Notes: generated by a model from the letters alone, not told the origin. Counted from the stretch's first letter, positions 44,996-55,309 are shown. The stretch is 64,000 nucleotides of DNA from Undaria pinnatifida (GCA_012845835.1 JABAKD010000030.1:10639805-10703804), one strand, 5' to 3'. Program-made: numbers and translations.

Positions 44996-46009
44996 CCTTA
45001 AAACTGAGCGAGTCGTCGGAAGCTCCCAGTTTGAGAGAGGCAAACGGGCGACTCTGTCGAGAGCGCGGTCTGCTTTCTTTCTGCCTCGCCCGGACGCACA
45101 CCTATGAATAGTGATGCTGCTGTACTACTTACTGCTGTACCGGACGCTTGACCTGATCTGACCTGCGACTTATAACCTGCAATATTACAGCGTGGCGCGG
45201 CCAGCAAAACCTCGGCCGTACGTACTAGTATGAGCAAATGGTGACGACGATGGTTTTCGTTGTTGGCTGAACTCGTCCGACCAAAAACTCATCGTTGGAA
45301 GCTCGTGGTGCGATGCGTCGGTGACACGCGGCGCATGTACGTCTTGTGAATTACACAGATGGGTCGGTGGCTCCCTTCTTGGCTGCTGGGTGATACTGCT
45401 GTCAACACAGCGACTAGTGGGTACGAGTTGTGCTCCGTATCGTCCCGCTTTTTTCTCCCATAATGACATTGTAGTGCCGCCTCGGGTGAAATGTTGAAAC
45501 CGTTGGTAGGCTCGTGGTCTTACAGAGATCAATTGATGGGTATTAGTCTATATAGATATTGTGTGATATGATTGGTGGTGTGTGGTGTCGTTCCTTGTCG
45601 TTTGCTGTTGCTCGACCGAAACGCTGGGCTGGTGTTCGATTTGCCTGTGAATCGCTCGGCCTCGCCTAGCAGCAGCAACAGAAGCAGCAGCAGCTGAAAA
45701 ACCACCTCACTTTCTGTGCGTCCGCCCTGTTCGTCTATCTCGCGATTTGCAGAGGCCCACCGAGCACAGCGACCAACATATGCTTGCTTGGTGTGGATAC
45801 CGATGACAAGGGCTCTGCTCTCGTTTTCCTAAAAATGTAACACCAGTCCCAGGTACTACTAATAATTAATCGTCAAGTACCAAGTACGTATGGTCTATGC
45901 AGTTAGTATCCACAAAAGTTGTGTCTCATCAGGATTAGGATCTTGAATTTGCAAAAAAAATCATTTTTTTCGCCCAGTAGCCCTTTTTCCGTTGAACCGA
46001 CGATGACAT
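44996..46009. other. Gene-free stretch
   Basis: No gene recognised over 1 kb. A 115-codon minus-strand frame (45185-45532) has no motif. A CAG-type run lies at 45670-45695. Confidence 0.4.
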
Positions 46010-46195
46010 ATGTGTTGTTGTTGTTCTGACATTAACTCGCACATAATAAAGTCCGTGGTCACAGGACAGGCTCCGGTCACTCTGGAGCTGAGGAATACCC
46101 CAGGGAAAACACACGAACAAACCAAAGGTGGTAAACGCATGTATCACAGCTGCTGATGCAATTCATGCCTCCGCCAGAAATAATAAAAAAATGAA
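46010..46195 (-). mobile_element. LINE-A 3' tail fragment
   Basis: On the plus strand: TGTTGTTGTTCTGACATTAA, AGTCCGTGGTCACAGGACAG, the hairpin CTCCGG-TCACT-CTGGAG, and CAATTCATGCCTCCGCCAGA. This is the last ~180 bp of the LINE with its CAA-type tail. Confidence 0.82.
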
Positions 46196-46479
46196 AATTT
46201 ATACGAGTATATTAAATGTGAAGATTCTGAACACGAACATGTATGTAGTCGTACGTCGTAATGAATCGAGCCACGTCTCACTTTTTCCCACTTTCTCACA
46301 AAGAAGAAAGTGCCCGTCACTTCTCACTTTCCTTTGTCTTCTTCGACAATAATACCGCATACCTGGTACATACGTTTTCGTCTTTCTTTAGTACGCGACA
46401 GCACTTGACGTACGTAGGCTTACTTCCGATTTCATTTGTTTACGTTTCTGGCGGATGCATGATGACTTGCTTCAGCTAC
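46196..46479. other. Short gene-free stretch
   Basis: Nothing recognised except TACCTGGTA at 46360-46368. Confidence 0.4.
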
Positions 46480-46800
46480 GTTTTTTTTTTTTTTCGCACA
46501 CTTCTACTTTCCAGCTTCTGGACAAGCCGTGGTCACAGGTGTCGTCCCTTCTTCCCCCCGGTTCTTGCCTTAACTTTTTATCGCGCATAGGGTTCAGCAA
46601 TCCCACTGCTCGTCGATTTTTCATCGAGTGTTGCCAACTCACGCTCTCGCACTTCCCGCAAGTCAATTTGTGCACAAGAAAAAGCCCCCGCGAATCAATA
46701 CGAGTATGCACTTGGAGGGATTTGAGCTCACGGAACTGACCTATACCAGGCTCGAGGATGCCCGATACGCCACCGGGGGCAACCGGCTACGTATGATATA
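46480..46800 (-). mobile_element. SINE-1, full length
   Basis: On the minus strand: head ending GGTGGCGTATCGGGC, B-box region CGTGAGCTCAAATCC, body GTGAGTTGGCAACACTCG, CAAGAACCGGGGGGAAGAAG, core CCTGTGACCACGGCTTG and an A-run of 14. Collinear with the 10.0-kb copy. Confidence 0.87.
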
Positions 46801-47030
46801 CCAGGTACCTGTATGCGTGTACCACCTTTGTAACTGCATACCGACTGCTGTGTACGACCTTTGTAACTGCATACCGACTGTGTACGACTTTTTTTTTTTT
46901 TCTTTTTTTGATCCCACCTTCTGCATATCTGGGTAAACGACCTTTGTAACTAACTACCGGTAGTTACAAAGGTGTTACACGCATACCGGTATATCATACG
47001 TAGCCGGTCGCCCCGCCCCCGGTGGCGTAT
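46758..47030. repeat. Inverted duplication containing the SINE-1 head
   Basis: The left arm (46758-46833: GATACGCCACCGGGGGCAAC, GGCTACGTATGATATACC, TGCGTGTACCACCTTTGTAA) is repeated in inverted form at 46958-47030 (TTACAAAGGTG, CATACCGGTATATCATACGT, GGTGGCGTATCAG). CCTTTGTAACTA and its complement form an extra 12-bp palindrome near 46950. Arms are ~70 bp, so a cruciform or hairpin is possible. Confidence 0.8.
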
Positions 47031-47034
47031 CAGG

Positions 47035-47150
47035 GCTTGGTTTTTGCCTGGGTTATTCTTCCACTCCAGAGTTACTGGAGCCTCTCCTGTGACCACGGAC
47101 TTGATTATGCGAGATAATGTGTGAACAATGACAACAACAACAACGATAGA
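47035..47150 (+). mobile_element. LINE-A 3' tail fragment
   Basis: GGGTTATTCTTCCACTCCAG, the hairpin CTCCAG-AGTTA-CTGGAG, CCTGTGACCACGGACTTG and GATAATGTGTGAACAATGAC with a CAA tail. Confidence 0.8.
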
Positions 47151-47484
47151 GGCCAGGCTCTATAATTTGGCAGTTAATAATTTCAGGCTCGATTTTTTTT
47201 GACGAAAGAAAACACAGCCTCTTTTGTACCGACAAAAGTTAGGGCACACACTGCCTTACGTATTATAAATGTCTACTGAGCTACTGCGACTACCTCGCGT
47301 TCTGTTCTTGTTTCTGTTGTGTGTGGATCGCCTGCTATATCCCACTCGGGGGTAAAGTGTAAGCCGATGCTGCGGTCCTACAGCCTATGGTGATACCACC
47401 GCCGGTATGTGGTTTTTAGCCAAGTTCTAGCTGAACCTGTTTTCCTCTTTTTTTCCCTTCCTTTTCATCCCTTCTATTTGATAA
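47151..47484. other. Gene-free stretch
   Basis: Nothing recognised. Confidence 0.4.
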
Positions 47485-47805
47485 AAAATGAAAATACACT
47501 CCAGCTGTGAGATCGAAGATTTCGTCAAAACTCATCTTTGCAAGCTGTGTGTGATACTCCGATCGCGCGCATTACGAGTTGTGTGTCCTCATTAAGGATA
47601 TAGGTCGGCGACTCCCCTTACAACTACAGTGTAGCTATCAGGGTCAACAGGGTGATTTTAGTCAGTCTGTTTTACAGTTTGTCCGCTTTTCTTCGTCCCT
47701 TTAAATTTATTGTTGTCTTAACCCTTTTTATAACTAATTTTCAAGGACGTCAGCCGTGAGTTTGACGAATTTCAGGTCGATACTCATCCTTGCAAGCTGC
47801 GTTAC
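47485..47805 (+). repeat. Two Rep-A copies, long and short form
   Basis: A long-form copy at 47485-47670 (CACTCCAGCTGTGAGATCGA ... AGGGTCAACAGGGTGATTTT) is followed by a short-form copy at 47730-47805 (GGACGTCAGCCGTGAGTTTG, GGTCGATACTCATCCTTGCA). Their adjacency shows that the two forms insert separately. Confidence 0.85.
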
Positions 47806-48219
47806 TTTCACCCTGCTTTCTGATTTTCCTCTTTTTGGGCACCTCTTGATTGAGAGCTGTTGAAGCGATGATGTTGATACGGACACCGCCATCGAAGACA
47901 CAGCAGCAGCAGTAAGTAGAGGACAGCTCAGGCAGCAATGCTCCTAACAATTTACCTACTACGTAGTAGTTGCATTCGGAACCCAGGTTGGGTGCTATCC
48001 CGACGCCGGCTGGGTGATGTCATTTGCTTTGTTGCTGCGTTTTCGATTGGTAGGGTTTGGTTTTTTTGGTGTTCGGTATGGTGAAGATGATGACGGGATT
48101 GGCACCACTATTGTCAGAAACGGTGCGCAGGCGATAGACATGATAGACCATGACGGACCATGCGGCGATGCGATGCTCCTGCTCCTGACAAGGCGACTTT
48201 ACCTAATTATAATTATTTG
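47806..48219. other. Gene-free stretch
   Basis: No gene recognised; frames here lack motifs. Confidence 0.4.
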
Positions 48220-48290
48220 AAATTTTTTCAAGGACGTCAGCTGTGAGTTCGACGAATTAGGGGTCGATACTCATCGTACAAGCTGCGGTG
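48220..48290 (+). repeat. Rep-A copy (short form)
   Basis: AAGGACGTCAGCTGTGAGTT, CGACGAATTAGGGGTCGATA, CTCATCGTACAAGCTGCGG. One of the best-preserved short copies. Confidence 0.85.
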
Positions 48291-48309
48291 TTGGTACTTG
48301 CAATGTCGC

Positions 48310-48554
48310 ACGTACGTACGCGCAAGGTTTTTAGATTTGCACGTAAACTCAATATACTGACTGCCCCTGCCGACCTCGAGAGCACACCTCGAGCCTCCCA
48401 AAGGGTTGGGTTTAGGGTTGGGGTTAAGGTTAGGTCTGGGGTCGGGTTGGTCTGGGCAGCGCAACCGGCGTTTTGTGCGGACCTGCACATAGGGAGCGGA
48501 CATACATAAATCGCTATTGAGTTTACGTGCAAATCTAAAACCTTGCACGTACGT
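48310..48554. mobile_element. MITE with ~40-bp TIRs, Mutator-like
   Basis: Long near-perfect inverted ends contain GCAAGGTTTTTAGATTTGCA and CGTAAACTCAATA at the left and their complement at the right (about 48513-48554). Flanking GCAATGTCGC (48300-48309) and GCAACGTCGC (48555-48564) match at 9 of 10 and would be a 9-10-bp target duplication, the size typical of Mutator-like elements. The ~160-bp interior has telomere-like GGGTTTAGGGTTGGGG. No protein is encoded. Confidence 0.82.
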
Positions 48555-48564
48555 GCAACGTCGC

Positions 48565-49394
48565 GGGGGCTGCCTACTCCTACGAGAACAGTATAGTAGG
48601 GTCGCTCAAAACCCATTATCATGGTTGATGCCCCCGATGCTTGGTTAGATGTCGTCGTCTGCTGCTGTGTGTCTATATACATAGTAGTTGCTGGTTGTCA
48701 GCTGTGCTTCTGTTTTTTCAGGTGTTCTGGTGCTTGCTGCTGCTGATGATGATGATGACTGATGATGACGTGTGGGTCAGAAAAACAAAGCTTTATTTTT
48801 CCCCACCGCCGGAGGATGTTCTCGCGTTTGAGCTTGGGGGATATCATAAACAAAGATCCAGCAATAAAATCTCTCTGCTGTTGCATCCAAAGTCGAATAC
48901 AACAATCTTACTTGCGTTCGCTACTGCTGTATTATGGACGATCATTGTTTGCGGGTTGTCTTCGCATTAAACAAATCGGTTTTTTTCAAGTAATATTGTT
49001 TTCAAAATAAAAAATTTGAAACAATCCCTGACGCCGCCACACTCACTCCTAGAGAGGCCAAAATGAAAACAAATCGGGGCGTCGGGATTTACTCAACCAA
49101 GTACCTGAACATGTCCTCTCCTCCCCGTCCTATATTATAAAACTATATACCTAGACCTCGCCCCCCTCGGACGTCTCGCTCGGCATATCCTCCCCCCTCT
49201 CAGCCCTTCTCAGCCCGTAATTGCCGAAAAGAAAATTAGTTGCTGGGGAAAAGAACCGTCCCGAAGTTCCTTGCCTTTCTTGCTTTCCCTAGTCTCATTC
49301 TTACTTAGCTCTCATTCTCTCATCTTTACTGCTTGCTCTGATATTTTTATTTTGCTCTTTCAGCAACTTCTCTTTTGTACTTTTACTTTTGAAG
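48565..49394. other. Upstream region of the four-exon gene
   Basis: No repeat recognised apart from a GATGAT tract near 48745-48770. The segment 49130-49390 becomes pyrimidine-rich, ending TTTGCTCTTTCAG (about 49361) and CTTTTACTTTTGAAG (49394), either of which could be a splice acceptor. A 5' exon carrying the start codon is expected here or further upstream, but I could not fix it. Confidence 0.4.
49133..49142 (+). promoter_or_regulatory. Possible TATA-like element
   Basis: TATTATAAAA lies about 260 bp before the first placed exon. It is suggested only by sequence and position; AT-rich words are common in this region. Confidence 0.2.
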
Positions 49395-52037
49395 TTGGCC
49401 AATTGCTGGCTGTTGGGAGGGAATTGCCGTTGACGGCTGCAAACAATTTGAATTAGAAATTTGCCGGATCGGCAATAACAATTTGAAGTTGAAATTTGCG
49501 AAGCGGACCAAGGCTAGTGCGGGAGGAGGCTCCGCCAACAGTGGGGGTGGTGGAGGTTCAGGATCAGGCGTGTGGAAGCTGGTCGGGCAAGAACGGGACT
49601 CAGCTTCTTCTGGCAATCCTGATTGGCCGTGCCCGAGCAAGGGTTGTGAGAGCTTCCTCATCGCACGAAATAGGAAAAACAGGAGTTCCCAGTACGCTGT
49701 CTGCGACACCTGCAGGAGTGACGAGCCTTCCACGTGCCAAGCTTTTCATAGCCTTAACAAGAAGCACTGGGGAAGCGGCGACAACCCTCGTGTGTGTGAC
49801 TGGTGTGACGCGGACACCTGTGATTCACCTTCGATCGGCGTCCCTAACGAAGGAGCTGAGAGCTTGACGAAACGTGAGTTTCATTTCTTCGTGTTGTTGG
49901 AATTTGATGTTTGCTGTCAGCTACTATACTACTGAATCTGATGATGTTGAGAGTTTCCCGTTGTCAGTGTGTTCAGCGCCGTGCGACATAGGTAAGACAC
50001 CAGATGTCAACACCCTGTATTTTCGGTAGTGCTGCGTTGAGTGTTGGCTGAGTGTGCTGCAAGTTGTGCGCAATAGACTACCAGTATGTGGTTTTGGGTG
50101 TTGGCGAACTCAAGCGAATCCTGTTTCCAATAATGATGCACATTGAAATTTACATTGTTTGACCTTGTGTGCCTGTCTGCAACGTCTGCTGTAGCATGTG
50201 TGTGCTACACCAGCGTGGTCGAACTACCACACGGTGTGGAAGCTATGCTTGGGGACGTGTAGCCTGAACAAACTCAAGTTCGCCTTGGTGGTCACGGAGG
50301 GCAGTCCCGTCGTCGGGGTAAGCATGTTGTACTAGTTGTCTACGCAGTTGTGTGCTGTGATTTCTTTTTCATGCGTACAAACACACTTTTGCATGTACGA
50401 GTACGTGTACGGGGCAGTCCCGTCATCGGGGTATAAGCGGGAATTGTACAAGTACTCAGGTCTACGAGTAGACCTATGCAGTGACGCTGTGTGATGCGAT
50501 TTCTTTTTCATACGTACAGCCAAACACACTTCATGTATGTACGAATACGAGTACGGGGCAGTCCCGTCATCGGGGTAAGCGGGTGTTGGACAAGTGGTCC
50601 ATGCAGTGACGCTTTGTGCTGTGATATAAACACACGTTTTGGATGTGCGACTACGACTACGTGGTATCTATACATGTAAGACGCAATGAAAATGGGAAAG
50701 TCTCATCACAGGGGTCGGCCAGGGTTGTAAAAATGGTCCATGCAGTGATAAATAACACAGCAGCATGATAACTCAGCACTAGTCGCAGTACACACTGGAG
50801 GTTGATATATAGCAGTAAACAGAAGCTGAAGTTAACCTGGGTGATGCTGGAGAGCAGACCCGTGATTGGGGTTAGCGAGTTGTTCATGTAGTGACGCGGT
50901 GTACTACTACTGTTACTCATTTTTCATACAACCACATGAACTCTTTGTATTACCGAGTACAAGTAGGGTGCGCAACCTCTTCAGGAATCGCAGTACACGT
51001 CGGTCGTAATAGTGTTGATAGCAGCAGTAATAGAGTAGTACCGAACAATATATACCTTAATGAGGACACACAACTCGTAATGCGCGCGATCGGAGTATCA
51101 CACACAGCTTGCAAAGATGAGTTTCGACGAAATCTTCGATCTCACAGCTGGAGTGTATTTTAATTTTTATAATATATACAGCAGGTACTGTCTCTTACCC
51201 TTCGTTGTCGGTATTCCGCCGGTAGGCCTTATATAGCAGTGTACCGGGGCTTACGCTTACCAGTTGCGACTGTGAATCCCGTTCGTTCCTGTCCCAGTGG
51301 TGGTTTCATAGGTGTTAGCAACGTTGTGGTACCAGGCAGGGCTTTGCCCATAAACGACCGCTTTCATTACAACAGTGTTAAATTGTACGACTTCCTTTCA
51401 AACTTTGGAAATCGACGACAGCTACGTGGCCTTACTATTTTGAACATTCACTGAACGCAAGGTACTCCCATCCGTTGTTGTCGTTTGCAGAAGCCCTGCG
51501 AAGCAGCCGCCGAGGGCCGCCAAGTCGACGAGGGCATAAACACGAAGTGCACCGGCGACATCAAGGTCGGTGACGTCCTGAAGAAGGCAGGCGACCACTT
51601 GCTCGATATACATCCTGCATTCCATTCCCACGGTGCCACGAGGGCGTTCGACATCGAGGTACGTTCTACTCTTATCTTGCGTCCTGTGTGTCACGAGCCG
51701 AGACATCCATGTCTCTTGCTCAAGACTAGGGGATGGCGTGCGGATATAGTCTATGAAGTGCGGCTCTTTTTCCGAGTACCAAGAGCAAGTACAACAATAC
51801 CACAACAATTACTAACAACGAAAGGAGCTCCAATAATTTGGATGGTTACGACTTCTGCTGTAGAATAGTACCAATACTTTTTTACGCATACTTATCGACG
51901 TCCTCCCGCCATGCTTCAACGTTTGTGGACAGATCCACAAGATCATCGACAAAAAACAAGAGTGCAAGGTGCTGGGTACCTCCGCTGAGGAGGAAGAGTC
52001 CAAGCAAGCCTGCATACTCCTTCGGAAGCAATGTTGA
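49395..52037 (+). CDS. Four-exon gene for an unrecognised Cys-rich protein (5' end not placed)
   Basis: Exons: 49395-49873, 50214-50317, 51491-51658, 51933-52037 (stop TGA 52035-52037). Donors are GTGAGT, GTAAGC and GTACGT; all three acceptors end in CAG. Phases agree (1, 0, 0) and the joined frame is open for about 285 codons. Exon 1 has an Ala/Gly/Ser linker (SAGGGSANSGGGGGSGSG), then paired Cys: WPCPSKGCESF, AVCDTCRSD, RVCDWCDADTC. Exon 2 has VWKLCLGTCSLNKLKF; exon 3 KPCEAAAEGRQVDEGINTKC and VGDVLKKAGDHLLDIHPAFH; exon 4 ends KQACILLRKQC. The Cys pairs suggest disulphide bonds or metal binding. No family is recognised and no signal peptide can be checked without the start. No ATG is in frame in exon 1, so an upstream exon is likely. 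Intron 2 holds a repeat array and a Rep-A copy. Confidence 0.6.
50291..50880 (+). repeat. Tandem array of exon-2-end / 5' splice-site copies
   Basis: Units start near 50301, 50411, 50555, 50694 and 50851. The core is GGGCAGTCCCGTC(G/A)TCGGGGTAAGC or a variant, followed by a TGCAGTGACGC(T)-type segment and TACGAGTAC. The first unit is the real end of exon 2 with its donor; units 2 and 3 keep GTATAAG or GTAAGC; units 4 and 5 are degraded. Unit 5 also resembles the preceding exon sequence and stays open for about 16 codons (KLKLTWVMLESRPVIG). Confidence 0.75.
51045..51175 (-). repeat. Rep-A copy in intron 2 of the Cys-rich gene
   Basis: The plus strand reads AATGCGCGCGATCGGAGTAT, ACACAGCTTGCAAAGATGAG, CGATCTCACAGCTGGAGTGT, i.e. 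a long-form Rep-A start, inverted relative to the gene. Confidence 0.85.
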
Positions 52038-53847
52038 CAGCACGTTCTTTATAGAACGTTAAGTTGTGGTTTATTATACCAGCATCGTTTTTCGAGAACT
52101 ATGCCTAAATGCGTGCTCTTCGTCTTTCAGGAATACAAATGTACTTCACATGTTTGCGGTGTGTGCGTTCAAGTTCCTGCTTCCAGCATGTTTTTTTTGG
52201 CACTGCGCTCCTTTACATCTTAATTTGTAGTTTTCCTGTCTCTATCCTTGACAAGCGAGTGCCTGGTGTTTATGCACTGCGATAATTTATTAGTGATGAT
52301 CGACTTAGAGAGAGCTATTAATAAGTGTACAGGTGCTACCTGAGAGGTGGAAGGATATGCCAAGCAAGTCCTCCGACGTGCCCATCATGGACTGGACGAA
52401 TGTATGATAATAACAATCTCATAATCATAATCGTCTCTATCCTGTACCGTTGTACTATATATGGACCTCTTGGCATTTTCAAGTCGCCAGTTGCGCCATT
52501 TGTGCTTCTTTTCCGCCTTCCTACTGAATGTCCATTCCTCCTTCCGCAAGCGTAGCGGGCGGCGCCCAGCCGCCCGCGAGCGAAGCCCTTGTAGAGATAT
52601 ATCATAACCGGTACTACCAGGTACTGCTGATGTGCTGCGGTTTATGCTCAGCAATAGTATTTATACTAAGATACTGAAAGCACTACTACTTCAGTCACCT
52701 GCTATTTCTGTTGTTGGCTCATAGTAATCGTTTTTATAACACTCTGGGAGGCGTGTGTCTTTAGCATTTCGTGCGCGATGCCCAAGTATGTATGCATGTA
52801 CAAGGGCTCCGCATGGGTGCCGGCATTCGCCGGCACCCATCACCATCATGTATGTACGTATGTATTATGCGTCTCCTGTACCATACCTGGTATGTATGCA
52901 TATAGATATTAGGTCCCCTGCCTCTCGCCTGTGGTCTGGACTTACACATTGCTGTACAGGTGTAACATTGATTGCCGTCGGTTGACCGTTCGCGTTGCTG
53001 TTGCACTCAACGATCAACGCTAACAGAGCTAAACCTCAACGCAGTATGTTGTTGAATTTTATGATCGGTGGTGTTATGTTGCATGTACCGAGAGATCCCA
53101 CCAGGAAGTGCTTTCTGCTCGCTAACTAAAACACGAACAGCCTACGAACCGCCCCTAAGATCCGGGCGGCAAGACTGTTAGGCAAGCGAGGTATGTGTGT
53201 ATGCGCACGCACTAATTCTTGGTCGACTAGCCCGCTTTACGTTGACTCGTGGCTAGCTTGTGGCATGTCTCTTTCGAGTACACTCCCGGCCCCCTCCTCC
53301 TCCTTCCGACGCTAACACAACGTTTTTATAGTATGGCCAACTGGTTACGATCAGACCGTATCCCATGGTTTCCTCGCACGCTGTGTTGTTGTCAGTGTTT
53401 TTTGTGCGTTAATATGTGGTGTGTTATCTTCATATCAATCCAAGCCGTTCGTTGTTTCTACCCCACGACATCTATCTGATGTCACCAATCAGAGCACCCA
53501 GTGTCCGGGCGGATTGTTCACCCTGGAGAGAGAGATAAAAATTATGATGTGGTTACAGACTGAGACAGAGTAAACCACAAACAACGGCATTTTTTATCAT
53601 AATAAGAGTAAAATAAAGCAGCAAGAAAGTGAACTGCTAGCGTTCTGTTGGTGTTATTTTGACTGATGTTCTGCGACATGTCACGATGACATGTTTCTGT
53701 ACTATGTTGGTTGGGTGATATATGACGAACTTCGGACCCCGGGTCTGTGCTGAAATATTAGTACGAAAGAAGCATCACGTCGTCAGCCGCGTATAACCAC
53801 CCCGATATCATCGTATCCTAGAACGTGGGCGGGCAGGGATCTGATAT
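52038..53847. other. Gene-free stretch with two GC hairpins
   Basis: At 52556-52578 GCGGGCGGC-GCCCA-GCCGCCCGC forms a 9-bp stem. At 52805-52840 GGGTGCCGGC-ATTC-GCCGGCACCC forms a perfect 10-bp stem, a member of the hairpin family at 27418 and 31487. TACCWGGTA occurs at 52615 and 52884. No further exon of the upstream gene is certain. Confidence 0.5.
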
Positions 53848-54140
53848 TGTATTATAAAAATAAAAATACACTTCAGAAGATTTTGTCGAAACTCATCTTT
53901 GCAAGCTGTGTGTGATACTCCGATCGCGCGTATTACGGGTTGAGTGTCCTCATTAAAGATATAGGTCGGCGACTCCCCTTGCAACTACAAGGCAGCTATC
54001 AGGGTCAACAGGGTGATTTTAGTCAGTCTGTGCGCGGAAACTACAGAACCCGTTCCTGAGGGGTACAAAATCTGACAGCCGTGGAAGGAAATGCATCAGT
54101 TTATCAAGTGAATCCTGTAAGTCGAATAACCGGTGAGGTA
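53848..54140 (+). repeat. Rep-A copy (long form)
   Basis: AAAAATACACTTCAGAAGATT (the core is shortened by a deletion), CTCATCTTTGCAAGCTGTG, AAGATATAGGTCGGCGACTC, AGGGTCAACAGGGTGATTTT, CAAGTGAATCCTGTAAGTCG. It ends at the target site of hAT-2b. Confidence 0.85.
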
Positions 54141-54145
54141 TTATG

Positions 54146-55080
54146 TAGGGCTGTGAGTTGGCTGGAGTTTCCGCCTAGTTATTAGTTGGCTGGCGAAGCC
54201 AGCCAACTAACTAACTTTAGTTGACTAGTTGGCTGGCGAAGCCAGCCAACTAGTCGACTAAAGTTAGGCGAGCGAAGCGAGCCAAAAAAGCCCCCCCCGG
54301 CCGAGGGGGCCCCGCTGGAGGCGCCCCCGGAGGGCCCGCCGGAGGCGCCTCCGGAGGATCCCGCTGAAGGCGCCGCCGGAGGCAAAAATTACGCTATTCG
54401 CCTTCATTTTACACACAATAAGCATGATAAATGGGCCAAGTTTATCTCTGGTTTTGATCACGAAACAGGTATATTTCTAAAATTCGTCTCAGTTTGTCGG
54501 ATATTAAAGAGATGCCATAAACGTATATGGTACGTACATACTCGCGCAGCAGGCAGTAGCACATCACCAGTACAAACTAAAAACAGGACACAAAATAGCC
54601 TGGGATCGACACACAGCTCAGGGCGAGCATTGCTTAAACACCCGAGCCAGAGGTGCTCATCATCCAGTTGACACACTCATGAGAGAGACATACTTGTATT
54701 ATTACATTAATATTAATAGCACGTTGGGACAAAGTCCCGCCATCACAGTTGGCCGCATGAACCACAAGACCAGAGTTCTACCTTTTACCTTTTACTGTAT
54801 ACTGTATACTGTACTCGTACAAAGATGCAGAACCCGGCAAATCATCTCGCATCAAAGTGTGGATCCCTGTCCCCGTTTTCCGCCCCCTCCCCTCATGGTC
54901 ATACGCTTACGGCCGTGCACGGCATGAGAACTACGCACCCCGTACCAAACAAGCCTTCCTACAAGCAAGGAAACCCAAAACCCAAAAATAGTTGGATAGT
55001 TGGCACCGCCGCAACTAACTAACTAAACTAGCCAGCTAATAACTAGCTGGCAACTAATAGTCAGCCAACTCACAGCCCTA
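54146..55080. mobile_element. hAT-2b: non-autonomous hAT-type element, 935 bp
   Basis: Perfect terminal inverted repeats TAGGGCTGTGAGTTGGCTG at both ends and a perfect 8-bp target duplication GTATTATG (54138-54145 and 55081-55088). Near the left end there are two 11-bp palindromes AGTTGGCTGGC-GAA-GCCAGCCAACT, then a GC-rich block matching hAT-2a. Interior matches hAT-2a at both ends and more loosely in the middle. No transposase. Confidence 0.95.
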
Positions 55081-55309
55081 GTATTATGTATTTCAAACAC
55101 AACACTACTACCCCCCGCCCCTTCAAAATCCCTGTATTCCTTTTAGACCAACTATTATAAAATAAAATTTGAGCGATTATTTCTGGCGATTATTTTTGTA
55201 GTTTTGAGGCTCCAGAAATAACTGCATCAGAAATAAGGGGCGTCCATTATGGCTTCTGACTTTTGGAAAGAGGTTTTATGTTGAATTGGTAGCTCTTGTT
55301 TTGCCGTTT

